This document shows positions 50,593 to 61,168 of a DNA stretch of 64,000 nt, in pieces. The notes under the pieces were generated by a model. That model did not search any database and had not been told where the DNA came from. It saw only the letters and a program-made list of their open reading frames with translations. Source of the DNA: Salinicola salarius (GTDB taxonomy: Bacteria > Pseudomonadota > Gammaproteobacteria > Pseudomonadales > Halomonadaceae); NCBI RefSeq assembly GCF_003206135.1, contig NZ_PZJT01000011.1, forward strand, positions 62,001 through 126,000, given 5' to 3'. The position numbers and the translations under genes were made by a program. Every line of letters starts with the position of its first letter. Position 1 is the first letter of the stretch.

Positions 50593-50811
50593 TTAGCGCG
50601 AACGGTAGACGATGCGGCCTTTGGAGAGGTCGTAGGGAGTCAGCTCTACCTTGACCTTGTCACCGGTCAGGATGCGGATGTAGTTCTTGCGCATCTTGCC
50701 GGAAATGTGGGCGGTCACGACGTGGCCGTTTTCCAGTTCAACGCGGAACATGGTGTTGGGAAGCGTGTCGACGACCACGCCTTCCATTTCGATATGATCT
50801 TCTCGTGCCAT
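50593..50811 (-). CDS. infA: Translation initiation factor IF-1
   Basis: 72 residues, the universal length. A single S1/OB-fold domain that binds the ribosomal A site during initiation. The sequence [29 protein letters not shown] and [32 protein letters not shown] is nearly the textbook protein. GAGGG lies 9 bases before the ATG. The 279-base gap to bpt upstream should hold its promoter; I saw no tRNA there. The clpA-infA-bpt-aat neighbourhood is conserved with Pseudomonas. Confidence 0.98.
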   Translation of the reverse strand: MAREDHIEMEGVVVDTLPNTMFRVELENGHVVTAHISGKMRKNYIRILTGDKVKVELTPYDLSKGRIVYRSR

Positions 50812-51090
50812 ATAGGCGATCCCTCTTGAACGTTGTGAGCATGGGCTTGGTATGAGGGCCTGGCATGGCGCCGCACGGTCGTCAATCGACGTGAGATAAC
50901 GCGAATGGCAGTGTTGCCATCCACGTCGTCATCTATCAGCCGCGCTTGGGCCTCTGAAGTGCGCGATATTATGGGCCATCTCGTCAGGGAAGGCAAAAAT
51001 CCCGCTTGAAATCGCGCTAAAAGGCCATTCGGGGAATGACGCTGTCGTTCGTCGACATGCAAAGTTGCCCGCGCCGGGTTCCCTGCGCTT

Positions 51091-51849
51091 CTAGGAAAAT
51101 GCTGTTGCCGGGATCACGCGTTGCCAGCGGCCGCCGCTGAGATACTCGAGTGGCTGGTAATCCTGCTTGTAACGCATTTTCTGGCACGCCTGGATCCAGT
51201 AACCCAGGTAGACGTGGGGGAGGTGGCGCTTACGTGCCAGCTCGATCTGGCTGAGGATGGCAAAGCTGCCCAGCGAGCGCCGCTCGAAAAGCGGATCGGG
51301 ATCGAAGAAGGTGTAGATCGCCGACAGGCCATGGCTGAGCATGTCCGTGGCAGCGACTGCCATAAGATGATCACCCAGTCGACATTCCAGCAGCTTGGCG
51401 AACGGATGGGTCTGGGCCAGAAACATCCGGTACTGCTCCCGGCTCGGCGGGAACATGTCGCCATCCGCATGCCGGGCGCGAATATAACGGGCGTAGAGAG
51501 CATAGTGCTGCTCGTCGAATTCGGCCGGTCGCAGTCTGAGTGTCAGATCCTGGTTGCGATTGATCAGCTTGCGCTGCGTCCGCGATGGGGTGAAGTCGTC
51601 GACCGGGATTCTGACCGAAGTGCACGCGCTGCAGCTCTCGCAGTGGGGGCGATAAAGGTTGCTGCCGCTGCGCCGAAAGCCCAGTAGCGTGAGCGCATCG
51701 TAAACCTCCGGGGCGACCGTCTCCTGAGGATCGAGAAATAGGGTCGTTGCCTCCCGCCCCTCCAGGTAGCTGCAGGGGTGGGGAACCGTCAGGAAAAAAC
51801 GAAGATCGCGTGCCTGACGCTGCGGGTTGCTCGCATTGTCGCTGCTCAC
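51091..51849 (-). CDS. bpt: Aspartate/glutamate leucyltransferase (Bpt; ATE family)
   Basis: 252 residues, starting at GTG that overlaps the aat stop by 4 bases (GTGA). It transfers Leu from Leu-tRNA to N-terminal Asp or Glu of proteins, making them ClpS/ClpAP substrates. The N-terminal Cys cluster CESCSACTSVRIP is the ATE signature. GNAT-like fold residues include GYWIQACQKMRYKQDYQPLEYL at the C-terminus and SAIYTFFDPD. The coupling with aat and the closeness of clpS-clpA show a bacterial N-degron pathway gathered in one locus. Confidence 0.95.
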   Translation of the reverse strand: MSSDNASNPQRQARDLRFFLTVPHPCSYLEGREATTLFLDPQETVAPEVYDALTLLGFRRSGSNLYRPHCESCSACTSVRIPVDDFTPSRTQRKLINRNQDLTLRLRPAEFDEQHYALYARYIRARHADGDMFPPSREQYRMFLAQTHPFAKLLECRLGDHLMAVAATDMLSHGLSAIYTFFDPDPLFERRSLGSFAILSQIELARKRHLPHVYLGYWIQACQKMRYKQDYQPLEYLSGGRWQRVIPATAFS

Positions 51850-52538
51850 GTTGACTCCGTCGGCCAGAGGCTGGCCGGGTTGGGTGCGTTGACGTTCTTC
51901 TCAAGGTAGTCGAGGAATGTCTCCCGGGCGATGTCTCTGGCACCCATGCTGGCCAGATGGGGCGTATGCATCTGGCAGTCAATCAACGCGAAGTCGTGAC
52001 GCTGAAGGTGTCGCGCCAAATGCACCAGCGCTACCTTCGAAGCATCGGCAACCTGGCTGAACATCGATTCGCCGAAAAAGACGCGCCCGATCGAAAGCCC
52101 GTACAACCCGCCGACCAGCGTCTGCGCCTGCCAGACTTCGACGCTGTGCGCATGCCCCAGGCGGTGAAGATCCACGTAGGCTTTCCGCATGGCGTCGTCG
52201 ATCCAGGTTCCTTCGGCATCGGCGCGGGTTTCGGCGCAAGCGGCGATGACACGCGGGAAGGCACGGTCGAAGCTGACTTCGAAGCCTCCGTTGCGCAGTC
52301 GTTTGTCCAGACTTCGGCGGACGCGTATCTCCTCAGGGAACAGCACCATACGTGGATTTGGCGACCACCACAGAACTGGCTGGCCCTCGGCATACCAGGG
52401 GAAGATGCCCTGTCGATAGGCACACAACAGCCAGTCGGAGCTCAGCGCGCCTCCTGCGGCTAGCAGACCGTCGGGTTCATCGAGCGCCTGGGAGACTGGC
52501 GGGAAGGCGACGATATGTGGCGATAACCAGGGCAGCAT
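51846..52538 (-). CDS. aat: Leucyl/phenylalanyl-tRNA--protein transferase
   Basis: 230 residues from the ATG before LPWLSPHIVAFPPV; an upstream open stretch of 64 codons is not family-like. It adds Leu or Phe from aminoacyl-tRNA to N-terminal Lys or Arg of proteins, generating primary N-degrons for ClpS. Conserved motifs: GLLAAGGALSSDWLLCAYRQGIFPWY, WWSPNPRMVL, WIDDAMRKAYVDLHRLGHAHSVEVW, LVGGLYGLSIGRVFFGESMFS and the C-terminal DCQMHTPHLASMGA. First gene of an aat-bpt pair; diverges from the chemoreceptor gene. Confidence 0.97.
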   Translation of the reverse strand: MLPWLSPHIVAFPPVSQALDEPDGLLAAGGALSSDWLLCAYRQGIFPWYAEGQPVLWWSPNPRMVLFPEEIRVRRSLDKRLRNGGFEVSFDRAFPRVIAACAETRADAEGTWIDDAMRKAYVDLHRLGHAHSVEVWQAQTLVGGLYGLSIGRVFFGESMFSQVADASKVALVHLARHLQRHDFALIDCQMHTPHLASMGARDIARETFLDYLEKNVNAPNPASLWPTEST

Positions 52539-52683
52539 GCGTTTGGCCGGACAAGAGAGCGGCCAACAGCATAGCAAACCTCGAAAGGTGTGATGCCTTT
52601 TGCATCTTTCGTCGCGAGTGTCATCAAGATTGTCTTCGCCGCCGCCGATAAGGGCCTTGATTCCTTCAATCTCGGAAACCACC

Positions 52684-54717
52684 ATGGCTGCATTTCGACA
52701 GCGCCTTCGCCGTGCCGGCATCGGTACCAAACTGGCCCTTATCGTTGCCTTTCTTCAAGCCGCCGTGCTCATGGGGCTGGCCTTCGCCATGGCCCAGGCG
52801 AGTACGACGCAACTGCGCGAAGCCACGACGCATGAATTGAAAACCCAGCAGGATTCCATCGGCGGCATGTTGTCGCTTTTCAATTACAGCCTGCAGCAAC
52901 AGGCAGATCGGTTCCTGAAGATTCTGTCGGATCAGTATTCGGGGCGCTTCGCATTGAGCCCTGACCAGCTCATCGAGGTCGCGGGGCGTCAGACGCCGAC
53001 GCTCAAGGGTGGGCTCGAAGTTCTCAACGACAACACCTGGAAGCTCGATCGCTTCACCAATCAGACGGGTACGCCAGCGACGATCTTCGCGCGCGACGGG
53101 GACGATTTCGTGCGCATTTCCACGTCTCTCAAGAACGAGAACGGCGAGAGAGCGATGGGAACGTTGCTCAGTCGGGGCTCGAAGAGCTACGCCAGGCTGA
53201 TGGAGAATCGACCTTACACGGGTCTTACCACGCTTTTCGGCACTCCCTATATCACCAAGTATCAGCCCATTCAGGATAAAGATGGCAAGGTCGTCGGTGC
53301 GATGTTCGTGGGCGTGGATGTCAGTGCCGAGATGGCTCAGGTCCAGGATCGCATTCGTAAAACGGGCATCGGTGATGCTGGCTACACCATGCTGATCTCG
53401 GCAGTCGGTGACCAGCAGGGAGAGGTCATCGCCGGTGGGCCCTACGAGGGGCAGAACGTATTGAATGGCGAGATGGGAGATCTTTTCGCACCGCTGTTCG
53501 AGGCGTCATCCGGCGAGGTCGAGTATACCGCCAGTAGTGGCGAAGGGCGGCTAGTGCTCTACTCGCGCTATCCCGAGTGGCAATGGGTCGTGGCCGGTTC
53601 GGTCTCGGTCGATGAAATGCAGGCAGGAGTGATGGCGGCGCGGGATCGCTTCCTGCTGATTTCGCTTGCGCTGGCCGCGGCGCTGAGTCTGGCGCTTTAC
53701 TGGATCGTCAAGCGGCTGGTGACTCGGCCCATGAATCGTGCTGTCGGCCTGGCCCGGGCGCTGGCGGAGGGAGATCTGTCACAGCGTATCGAGACGCGAC
53801 GGCATGATGAAATCGGACAACTGGTCGCTGCCATGAATGGCATCGGTGATGGACTCGAGCGCATCGTGGGGCAAGTACGTACTGCGGTTGCGCAGACCGA
53901 GAGCCATACCCGGGAGCTGACCTCCGGCAACACCGAGCTGGCATCGCGCACCGAATCCCAGGCGGCGAGCCTCGAGCAGACCGCCGCCAGTACCGAAGAG
54001 ATCAACGCGACGGTTCGTCAGAATGCGCAACGGGCGCAGGAAGGCGATGAACAGGCACAGCGAACCGTGGCGGCAGCGGGTGAGGCGCAGAGCACCGTCG
54101 AGGCAACGGCAGAGGCAATGCAGCGCATCGTCGGCATGGCGACGCAGATATCCGAAGTGGTGGGCGTGATCGACGGCATCGCCTTCCAGACCAACCTGCT
54201 GGCGTTGAACGCCTCCGTCGAAGCCGCTCGGGCCGGCGAGCATGGCCGCGGTTTCGCCGTGGTGGCTCAGGAAGTCCGGAGTCTGGCGGAACGCTGCACG
54301 ACCTCGGCGCAGGAGATCAAGGCGCTGATCGGCAAGACCGTCAGCGAGGTCGACAGTGGCAACCTGCGCGCCGCCGAGGCGGGGCAGCGGGTCACCGAGA
54401 TCGTGTCCCAGGTCGAGCGCATCAGCACGTTGATTTCGGAGATCCGGCTGGCATCCGAAGAGCAATCCCACGGTATCGAACAGATCAATGTGGCGATTTC
54501 GCAGATCGACGAGACCACTCAGAGCAATGCCGCGCTGGTGCGCCAGTCCAGCGTATCGACCCGACAATTGAACGAGCAGAGTCGGCAGTTGGCAGAGACC
54601 GTTTCGCTGTTCCGGTTGCGTAGCACACCGCAGAGCCAGACAGAAACGCCTGCGGCTGTCTCGCGTTCGGCCGAGACAGGGCGGCGATTGACGGCCGACG
54701 AGCCTCTGCCGAGTTGA
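52684..54717 (+). CDS. Methyl-accepting chemotaxis protein with periplasmic Cache-type sensor
   Basis: 677 residues from the ATG before [13 protein letters not shown]; a longer frame starting 28 codons upstream is Ser/Pro-rich and rejected. TM1 is about 15-37, a ~280-residue periplasmic sensor follows with the Cache-like [18 protein letters not shown], and TM2 is about 323-343. HAMP spans about 345-398 ([23 protein letters not shown]). The signalling tip is [31 protein letters not shown]. The double Cache_3/Cache_2-type layout is inferred from length. The C-terminus (ADEPLPS) lacks a CheR-binding pentapeptide. Ligand unknown. It sits between aat and ftsK, a position without a receptor in the Pseudomonas order. 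Confidence 0.9.
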   Translation: MAAFRQRLRRAGIGTKLALIVAFLQAAVLMGLAFAMAQASTTQLREATTHELKTQQDSIGGMLSLFNYSLQQQADRFLKILSDQYSGRFALSPDQLIEVAGRQTPTLKGGLEVLNDNTWKLDRFTNQTGTPATIFARDGDDFVRISTSLKNENGERAMGTLLSRGSKSYARLMENRPYTGLTTLFGTPYITKYQPIQDKDGKVVGAMFVGVDVSAEMAQVQDRIRKTGIGDAGYTMLISAVGDQQGEVIAGGPYEGQNVLNGEMGDLFAPLFEASSGEVEYTASSGEGRLVLYSRYPEWQWVVAGSVSVDEMQAGVMAARDRFLLISLALAAALSLALYWIVKRLVTRPMNRAVGLARALAEGDLSQRIETRRHDEIGQLVAAMNGIGDGLERIVGQVRTAVAQTESHTRELTSGNTELASRTESQAASLEQTAASTEEINATVRQNAQRAQEGDEQAQRTVAAAGEAQSTVEATAEAMQRIVGMATQISEVVGVIDGIAFQTNLLALNASVEAARAGEHGRGFAVVAQEVRSLAERCTTSAQEIKALIGKTVSEVDSGNLRAAEAGQRVTEIVSQVERISTLISEIRLASEEQSHGIEQINVAISQIDETTQSNAALVRQSSVSTRQLNEQSRQLAETVSLFRLRSTPQSQTETPAAVSRSAETGRRLTADEPLPS

Positions 54718-54720
54718 TCT

Positions 54721-54760
54721 GGCGCCACGCAGATCATGAGTTTCATGACCTGCGTGCGCC
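54721..54760 (+). repeat. Stem-loop after the chemoreceptor gene
   Basis: CACGCAGATCATGA pairs with TCATGACCTGCGTG with one mismatch around a 3-base loop, and outer GGCG / CGCC extends the stem. No T tract follows. A possible Rho-assisted terminator 3 bases past the stop. Confidence 0.5.
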
Positions 54761-54928
54761 CCCTGTGATGTCGGCGCGGCCCCCGGTATGATGGCGGGTT
54801 GAAGAGGTCGGGCCCATCAGCGGTTCGGCCGTTGATCGTCAATGCCGCGAGCGGAATGGAATGCCGCCAGCGGCGTGGCTGCCGATCGTGTTACGCCACG
54901 CCGGATCGGGCGCGAGGGGGTTGATCAT

Positions 54929-57900
54929 TTGAGTGCCAAAAGTTCGGCCAAGAGTTCGGCCAAGAAAGGCCGTCGTCCACTAACGCAAGCGCAAGCCAAG
55001 GAGCAGGCCCGCCACGTGATCATGCGCCTACAGGGCGTGACTCGCGAAGGTGCCGTGATTCTGTTGCTTGCCATCTGCGTGTTCCTGCTGTTGGCGCTGT
55101 TCAGCTACACGCCGACGGACCCGGGCTGGTCCCATAGCGGGCCGGACCAGTCGGTTTCCAACTGGATGGGCAGGATCGGTGCCTGGCTATCCGATGTGCT
55201 CTATTCGCTGTTCGGCGCCAGTGCGCTGTGGTGGCCAGGCATGTTTGGCCTGGGCGCCTGGCGACTGATGCGTCAGACCCAGGTGCAGATCGCCTGGGAC
55301 CCCATGGCGCTCGCCGTTCATACCGGCGGGCTCGTGCTGCTGTTGATGAGCACGACCACGCTGGGCGACCTGCATTTCTACAACGCTGCCAGCGATCTTC
55401 CCAACCAGGCGGGCGGCATTCTCGGCCGTGGTATCGCCGGTTCTCTCGGCTCGCTGGTCGGTGTGCGAGGCACCACGCTGATCGCCATCGCGGCATTCAT
55501 GTGCGGCTTCACGCTGTTTTCCGGCATGTCCTGGTTGACGGTGATGGATGAGCTTGGTAGCTCGCTCAATCGGCTGTTCCATTGGACGAAAGCTCGCGCT
55601 GGCGAGCGTCGCGAGGCTCGGGAAACCCGTCGCCTCGACAAGGCCGAGGCACGCAGTGCGGCCGCCGATGACGCGGCAGCGGCGGACGATGCCCTGGACG
55701 AAGAAGACGCGCCGCGCCGGAGCGCGTGGTGGGCCAGGGTGCTGCCCTGGAACTGGCTGCCCTGGAACAGGGCGCCGGATCTGGAACAGTGGGAAGACGA
55801 AGACGCGTACGCCGATCGACCAGTCCGGCAGGAGCCTGCCTGGGAAAGCGCCGTTGGGGCGGCCACCGACGGAGGCGAGCGTCGCGACACCTCGATGTGG
55901 CGTCATGACGGTCGTACGGATATTCCGTGGGATGTTCCGGCGCGAACGCCGTCTGCCAAACGGCCTGAAGCTTCCTATACCGCTCGCCAGCAGCGTGACG
56001 AAGCCCGCGAACCCACGCTGGGGCGGCTACCGGGCGAGGAACCCGACGTACCGCAGCGAACGGCGCCTGCCCCTCGCCTTGGAGGCGAGGTCTCGGCACG
56101 GCAGCCATCTTTCGCCGAGCCAGGGCCGGGCAGAATATCGGCAACCGATGATTCGACGAGTGCCGTCGCTGCCTCGTCGGCGATCTCGGCCGCCGAGGCT
56201 CGGGACAAGCCGGATGCCGGGGAGGAATCCCGGCCGGAAAGCGCGCCGTTCCGTGCCGATGTCACCCGGCGACGCATTCCCGATGCCTTTCAAGCGCCAG
56301 CAGGCGAGCCTTCGCCCATGTCTCCGACTCTCCGGGACGACACCGACGAGCGCCAGCACGGTGAGGCGTACCGGCACGGCGAAGCGTTCCGGTACGGCGA
56401 AGAGCCCCAAATTGACGGCGAGAGCCGCCAGCCGCAGGAACCCGCGCAGAGCGAGCCTTCGCTCTCCGCAAGCGACGAGGACGCGCCGACCCAGCAGTGG
56501 GGAATTCGCGCGGAACGCCAGGAGCCGATGTCGAATTGGGGGTCCGTAACGGCCTCCCAGGCCGACGAACCGGCAATGGATACTGAAGCACCGGTCATCG
56601 ACACCGAAAAATCGATAACCGATATCGAAGGATCGGCAATGGCGTCGGACGAGGCGTTCTCGTCCGAGCCGGCAGACGTTCAGCCGCGACACTCGGGCAT
56701 CAATTGGCGGGAAGTCGAAGCGGACAGCGGCGAGATACCCTCGGAGCCGATGATCTCTTCATCGCCAACGCCATCACCATCATCAGTGCCAGCGCAGGAA
56801 CCTAGCCGTTCAGTTGCCGAGCGAACACCGCAGCGTCAGGAACCGCGCTTCGATATCGAGGACGATCAGGTATCCGTGAGCGGCGGCGACAGGCGCGAGA
56901 GCAGAGGCGAGAGAGGCGAAAGCATGGCCGCCGGGCTCTCGGCGGCGCCGCAGCCTTCGCCAGCGCCGACGTCGACGCCCCCGAGCGAGGGGCGGCTGGC
57001 GACGGCGGCCCAAGCCAGGGCTGCCGCCGATGACCAGCCGACACTGTGGACCGTCGAGCACCTGCAGAGCCAGCGCCCGGTCATGGACGATCTGCCGGAG
57101 CCGAGCGGCGATCTGCCGTCGATCCGCCTGACCACGCCCGCCGATCCGGAGCAGCCCAACTATACGCCGGAGCAGCTGGCCGACATGGCCGATCTGCTCG
57201 AGATGCGGCTGCGCGAATACGGCGTCAAGGCGGAAGTGGTCGAGACCTGGCCGGGGCCGGTCATCACCCGCTTCGAGATCCGCCCGGCGGCCGGCGTGAA
57301 GGTTTCCAAGATCAGCAACCTGGCCAAGGATCTGGCACGCTCGCTGATGGTGAAGAGCGTGCGCGTGGTCGAGATCATTCCCGGCAAGCCGACGGTGGGG
57401 ATCGAGATTCCCAACCCCAACCGGGCCATGATTCGCATTCGCCAGGTGCTGGATTCCGACGTCTACCAGAACGCCGAGTCGCCGGTCACGCTGGCGCTGG
57501 GGCAGGACATCGGCGGCAAGCCGGTAGTCGCCAACCTCAACAAGATGCCTCACCTGCTGGTCGCCGGCACCACCGGCTCCGGTAAATCGGTGGGGATCAA
57601 TACCATGCTCGTGTCGATGTTGCTCAAGGCAACGCCGGACGAGGTGCGCATGATCATGGTCGATCCCAAGATGCTCGAGCTTTCCGTCTATGACGGTATT
57701 CCGCATCTGCTGGCGCCCGTCGTCACCGACATGAAGGAGGCAGCCAACGCCTTGCGCTGGTGCGTTGCCGAAATGGAGCGGCGCTACAAGCTGATGGCGG
57801 CCATGGGCGTGCGCAACATCGCCGGCTTCAATGCCAAGCTCGACGAAGCCGAAAGTCACGGCGCCCAGGTGCAGGACCCGCTGTGGGAGCCGCAGCCCTG

Positions 57901-58612
57901 GGAAATGCACGAGCAGCCGCCGGTGCTCGACAAGCTGCCGTACATCGTGGTGGTGATCGACGAATTCGCCGACATGTTCATGATCGTCGGCAAGAAGGTC
58001 GAAGAGTTGATCGCCCGCCTGGCCCAGAAGGCGCGTGCGGCCGGTATCCACCTGATCCTGGCTACACAGCGGCCTTCGGTCGACGTGGTGACCGGGCTGA
58101 TCAAGGCCAATATCCCGACGCGCATGGCGTTCCAGGTGTCGTCCAAGATCGATTCGCGCACCATCCTCGATCAGGGCGGGGCCGAGAATCTGCTGGGCCA
58201 CGGCGACATGCTCTACCTGCCGGCCGGTGCCGGCATGCCGCAGCGTGTGCATGGCGCCTTCGTCGATGACGACGAGGTGCATCGCATCGTCGAGGACTGG
58301 AAACGTCGTGGCGAGCCCGAGTACATCGAGGAGATCCTGTCCGGCGGTGTCTCCGCCGATGCCCTGGCCGGGCTCGAGGCCGATGGCGGCGGCGATGGCG
58401 AAGACGCCGAGCAGGATGCGCTCTACGACGAAGCCGTGCAGTTCGTCACCGAGACGCGCCGCGCCTCCATCTCCGCCGTCCAGCGTCGCTTCAAGATCGG
58501 CTACAACCGCGCTGCCCGACTGGTGGAAGCGATGGAGCAGGCCGGTGTCGTCTCCTCGATGGGCACCAATGGCTCGCGGGAGGTTCTCGCGCCACCGCCG
58601 GTCGGCCATTGA
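54929..58612 (+). CDS. ftsK: DNA translocase FtsK
   Basis: 1227 residues from TTG 54929, preferred because GAGGGG lies 8 bases upstream; ATG 54842 in frame has no ribosome site. A divisome protein that pumps chromosome ends toward dif. The basic N-tail ([13 protein letters not shown]) precedes four or five membrane helices, then a ~500-residue acidic, Pro/Ser/Glu-rich linker with few conserved features, then the motor: alpha/beta domains with Walker [13 protein letters not shown], Walker [42 protein letters not shown], and the KOPS-binding gamma domain ([25 protein letters not shown] in two parts). It is followed by a terminator. Confidence 0.95.
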   Translation: MSAKSSAKSSAKKGRRPLTQAQAKEQARHVIMRLQGVTREGAVILLLAICVFLLLALFSYTPTDPGWSHSGPDQSVSNWMGRIGAWLSDVLYSLFGASALWWPGMFGLGAWRLMRQTQVQIAWDPMALAVHTGGLVLLLMSTTTLGDLHFYNAASDLPNQAGGILGRGIAGSLGSLVGVRGTTLIAIAAFMCGFTLFSGMSWLTVMDELGSSLNRLFHWTKARAGERREARETRRLDKAEARSAAADDAAAADDALDEEDAPRRSAWWARVLPWNWLPWNRAPDLEQWEDEDAYADRPVRQEPAWESAVGAATDGGERRDTSMWRHDGRTDIPWDVPARTPSAKRPEASYTARQQRDEAREPTLGRLPGEEPDVPQRTAPAPRLGGEVSARQPSFAEPGPGRISATDDSTSAVAASSAISAAEARDKPDAGEESRPESAPFRADVTRRRIPDAFQAPAGEPSPMSPTLRDDTDERQHGEAYRHGEAFRYGEEPQIDGESRQPQEPAQSEPSLSASDEDAPTQQWGIRAERQEPMSNWGSVTASQADEPAMDTEAPVIDTEKSITDIEGSAMASDEAFSSEPADVQPRHSGINWREVEADSGEIPSEPMISSSPTPSPSSVPAQEPSRSVAERTPQRQEPRFDIEDDQVSVSGGDRRESRGERGESMAAGLSAAPQPSPAPTSTPPSEGRLATAAQARAAADDQPTLWTVEHLQSQRPVMDDLPEPSGDLPSIRLTTPADPEQPNYTPEQLADMADLLEMRLREYGVKAEVVETWPGPVITRFEIRPAAGVKVSKISNLAKDLARSLMVKSVRVVEIIPGKPTVGIEIPNPNRAMIRIRQVLDSDVYQNAESPVTLALGQDIGGKPVVANLNKMPHLLVAGTTGSGKSVGINTMLVSMLLKATPDEVRMIMVDPKMLELSVYDGIPHLLAPVVTDMKEAANALRWCVAEMERRYKLMAAMGVRNIAGFNAKLDEAESHGAQVQDPLWEPQPWEMHEQPPVLDKLPYIVVVIDEFADMFMIVGKKVEELIARLAQKARAAGIHLILATQRPSVDVVTGLIKANIPTRMAFQVSSKIDSRTILDQGGAENLLGHGDMLYLPAGAGMPQRVHGAFVDDDEVHRIVEDWKRRGEPEYIEEILSGGVSADALAGLEADGGGDGEDAEQDALYDEAVQFVTETRRASISAVQRRFKIGYNRAARLVEAMEQAGVVSSMGTNGSREVLAPPPVGH
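54941..54964 (+). repeat. 12-bp in-frame tandem duplication in ftsK
   Basis: AGTTCGGCCAAG is present twice head to tail, which adds a second SSAK to the basic N-terminal tail of FtsK. Confidence 0.85.
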
Positions 58613-58622
58613 TCGAGAGCTG

Positions 58623-58659
58623 ACGGCCACGGGGTGAGGTAAACCCTGTGGCCGTTTTG
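58623..58659 (+). terminator. ftsK terminator
   Basis: A 12-bp stem ACGGCCACGGGG / CCCTGTGGCCGT with one wobble and a 9-base loop continues into TTTT. It lies 10 bases after the ftsK stop and before lolA. Confidence 0.82.
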
Positions 58660-58766
58660 CTGTCTCAGCAATGACCACAATGTTTTCACGTCATTACCAC
58701 AATGATTCCACGCCATTGATCCACGATCGTCGATGAGAGTTCGACGATTCACGATAAGGAATGCCC

Positions 58767-59423
58767 ATGCGCAAGATGAAGAGGTTGGCTTTCGCCGGAT
58801 CGCTGTTGCTGGCGCCGGTGTTGATGACGCAGACCGCGCTGGCGGACCAGGCTTCCGCCGACCGCCTGACCCATCTGCTGGAGCCGCTGAAGACCTACTC
58901 CGCGGACTTCGAACAGCAGATCCTGGATGCCTCGGGTTCGAGCCTGCAGGACACCAGCGGGCACATGTGGTTGTCGCGTCCCGGGCATTTCCGCTGGGAA
59001 GTGAACGAGCCGTACCGCCAACTGGTGGTCTCCGACGGCAACGAAGTCTCGCTCTACGACCCGGATCTCGAGCAGGTCACCATTCAACCGCTGGACGATC
59101 GCGTCACGCATACGCCGGCGCTGCTGCTCTCCGGAAGCGCCTCGGAGCTCTCCGACAATTATGACGTGTCCCGTCAGCAGCAGGGCGCCAGCGAGACCTT
59201 TACCCTGGTCCCGCAGGCCAACGATACCCTGTTCGAACAGCTCAAGCTGACCTTCTACAGCGAGAAGCTCGATGCGTTGCAGATGACCGACAGCACCGGC
59301 CAGCGCACGGCCATCGACTTCGACAACGCGCAGACCAATATCGATATCGATCCCGCCCAGTTCCAGTTCCAGGCGCCCGAAGATGCCGACGTGATCCGCG
59401 AGCAGGCGCCCGCGACGCCCTGA
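58767..59423 (+). CDS. lolA: Outer-membrane lipoprotein carrier protein LolA
   Basis: 218 residues from the ATG with AAGGA 6 bases upstream; the ATG two codons earlier directly abuts that site. LolA ferries lipoproteins from LolCDE across the periplasm to LolB. The signal peptide MKRLAFAGSLLLAPVLMTQTALA is followed by the mature N-terminus DQASADRLTHLLEPLKTYSADFEQQI. Family features: GHMWLSRPGHFRWEVNEPYRQLVVSDG (with the conserved Arg) and LDALQMTDSTGQRTAIDF. The ftsK-lolA-rarA order is the common gammaproteobacterial one, although rarA here is convergent. Confidence 0.94.
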   Translation: MRKMKRLAFAGSLLLAPVLMTQTALADQASADRLTHLLEPLKTYSADFEQQILDASGSSLQDTSGHMWLSRPGHFRWEVNEPYRQLVVSDGNEVSLYDPDLEQVTIQPLDDRVTHTPALLLSGSASELSDNYDVSRQQQGASETFTLVPQANDTLFEQLKLTFYSEKLDALQMTDSTGQRTAIDFDNAQTNIDIDPAQFQFQAPEDADVIREQAPATP

Positions 59424-59445
59424 CCCTCTCGCTTTTCGGTCGACT

Positions 59446-59476
59446 CGCCCCCGTCGTGTCCGTCACGGCGGGGGCG
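59446..59476. terminator. Terminator between convergent lolA and rarA
   Basis: A 13-bp stem CGCCCCCGTCGTG / CACGGCGGGGGCG with one wobble and a 5-base loop; the flanks have only short T runs (GCGTTT). Confidence 0.6.
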
Positions 59477-59518
59477 GATGCGTTTCAGGAAGCAGGCTGT
59501 CGGGGGTAGGTTCGCCGG

Positions 59519-60871
59519 TCAGGACTCGTTGTCCGCCTGCCGATCCAGTTCGGCACGCCATGCCTGCATCTGCTGGAAGCGTTTCTCCTGGCCGTAGTCG
59601 CTGGGGTCGTAGAAACGCGCGCGGGGCAGGTTCGGCGGCCAGCAGTCATGTTCGGTGCCGGCGGGGTAACCATTGGGTTCGTTGTGGGCATATCGATAGC
59701 CGTCGCCGTAACCGAGCGACGACATCAGTTGGGTAGGCGCGTTGCGCAGGTAGACCGGCACTTCCAGGTCGGGATGCGCGGCGACGAACGCCTTGGCCTG
59801 GCTCCAGGCCTGGTCGATTCGATTGCTCTTGGGGGCGATCGCCAGGTGGATTGCGGCATGGGCGATGGCGCGCTGCCCTTCGTAGTCGCCCAGTCGCAGA
59901 TAGGCGTCCCATGCCGCCATGACCAGCGGTAGCGCGCGGGGATCGGCGTTGCCCACATCTTCCGAAGCAATCGCGGCCAGGCGCCGGACGATGTCCAACG
60001 GATCGCCGCCGCCGCTGATGAACTGGGCGATGTACAGCAATGCCGAATCGGGGCGCGAAGAGCGCACCGACTTGTGAATGGCCGAGAGCAGGTCGTAGTA
60101 GTGCTCCCCCTGCTTGTCGAAGGCGGCGGCCTGGTGACCGATCACTTCGATCACGGCATCCCGATCGAGATGTTCGCCATGCTCGTCGGCCTTGGCGAAA
60201 TCGCAGGCGGTTTCCAGCAGGCCCAGGGCGCGGCGGGCATCCCCGGACGCTGCGCGGGCGAGGATCGAGAGCGTCTCGTCGCTGGCGCGGATGTTGCGCG
60301 CACCCAGGCCCAGCGTCTCGTTGCCGAGCGCGCGCTTCAGGACCGTGATCAGCTCGCTCTCGTCGAGTGTCTTCAACACGTAGACCCGGGCGCGGGAGAG
60401 TAGTGCCGAATTGACCTCGAACGACGGATTCTCGGTAGTGGCGCCGATCAGCGTGAGCAGGCCGGATTCGACATGGGGCAGCAGGGCGTCCTGCTGGCTC
60501 TTGTTGAGACGGTGGATCTCGTCGAGAAAGAGCAGGGTCTGGCGTTCGCGCATCTGGCCTTCCCGCGCCCGCTCGACAGCTGCGCGGATGTCCTTGACGC
60601 CGGCCATGACGGCAGACAACTGCTCGAGCCGGGCGCCGGAGGCTTCCGCCAGAATTTCGGCCAGCGTCGTCTTGCCGACGCCCGGCGGCCCCCACAGGAT
60701 CATCGAGCGCACGCTGGCGGTTTCCGCCATGCGCCGCAGCGGCTTGCCGGGCCCGACCAGGGCCTGCTGCCCGACGTAGTCCTCCAGCCGGCGCGGCCGC
60801 ATGCGGTAGGCGAGAGGGGCGTTGTCGGTGCGGGAGGCACCTCGAGAGGTGTCTTCGGCAAAAAGGTCCAT
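59519..60871 (-). CDS. rarA: Replication-associated recombination protein RarA (MgsA)
   Basis: 450 residues. An AAA+ ATPase of the clamp-loader group that acts at stalled replication forks with SSB and RecA. MDLFAED at the N-terminus is the family's conserved start. Walker A is [15 protein letters not shown], Walker [21 protein letters not shown], sensor 1 [22 protein letters not shown] and sensor 2 [13 protein letters not shown]. The C-terminal tetramerisation part includes [23 protein letters not shown] in its two halves and YLRNAPT. GGAAG lies 5 bases before the ATG. Confidence 0.97.
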   Translation of the reverse strand: MDLFAEDTSRGASRTDNAPLAYRMRPRRLEDYVGQQALVGPGKPLRRMAETASVRSMILWGPPGVGKTTLAEILAEASGARLEQLSAVMAGVKDIRAAVERAREGQMRERQTLLFLDEIHRLNKSQQDALLPHVESGLLTLIGATTENPSFEVNSALLSRARVYVLKTLDESELITVLKRALGNETLGLGARNIRASDETLSILARAASGDARRALGLLETACDFAKADEHGEHLDRDAVIEVIGHQAAAFDKQGEHYYDLLSAIHKSVRSSRPDSALLYIAQFISGGGDPLDIVRRLAAIASEDVGNADPRALPLVMAAWDAYLRLGDYEGQRAIAHAAIHLAIAPKSNRIDQAWSQAKAFVAAHPDLEVPVYLRNAPTQLMSSLGYGDGYRYAHNEPNGYPAGTEHDCWPPNLPRARFYDPSDYGQEKRFQQMQAWRAELDRQADNES

Positions 60872-61168
60872 GGCATCTTCCAGGCTGGCTGACGGCAGCG
60901 AAACGGTACATTTCGCTACAGCGATTCAGACGTTAGGCGTAGAGCGTTTATCGTAAAAACCGCTAGGGTATGAAATTCTAGCGTGTCGTCGATTGCCGAC
61001 CCAACCGATCCTTGGCAGGCACAGGCGGCACGCTGACACTTGGACATTGGCACTTGGTGGCGAAGTCCAGGACAGTATGCGTTCCAGCGCAACCATGGCA
61101 ACAAGCACTACACTAGGCTGACAAGGCGGTGTTAACCGACATCGCGCTTCACGGACAGGAGACACACC
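60872..61168. other. Divergent intergenic region, rarA / hemerythrin-like gene
   Basis: This 297-base non-coding stretch should contain both promoters. ACACTTGGACATTGGCACTTGG near 61038 is a short imperfect direct repeat. AGGAG lies just before the hemerythrin-like ATG. I see no RNA gene or strong promoter hexamers. Confidence 0.4.

Noticed and set aside
50812..51090. Possible tRNA in the infA-bpt gap, as seen near this locus in other gammaproteobacteria
   Set aside because: No T-loop GGTTCRA-type box with matching acceptor stem could be found by eye on either strand.
56810..58678. 622-codon minus frame opposite the ftsK motor
   Set aside because: Antisense shadow of a conserved motor domain.
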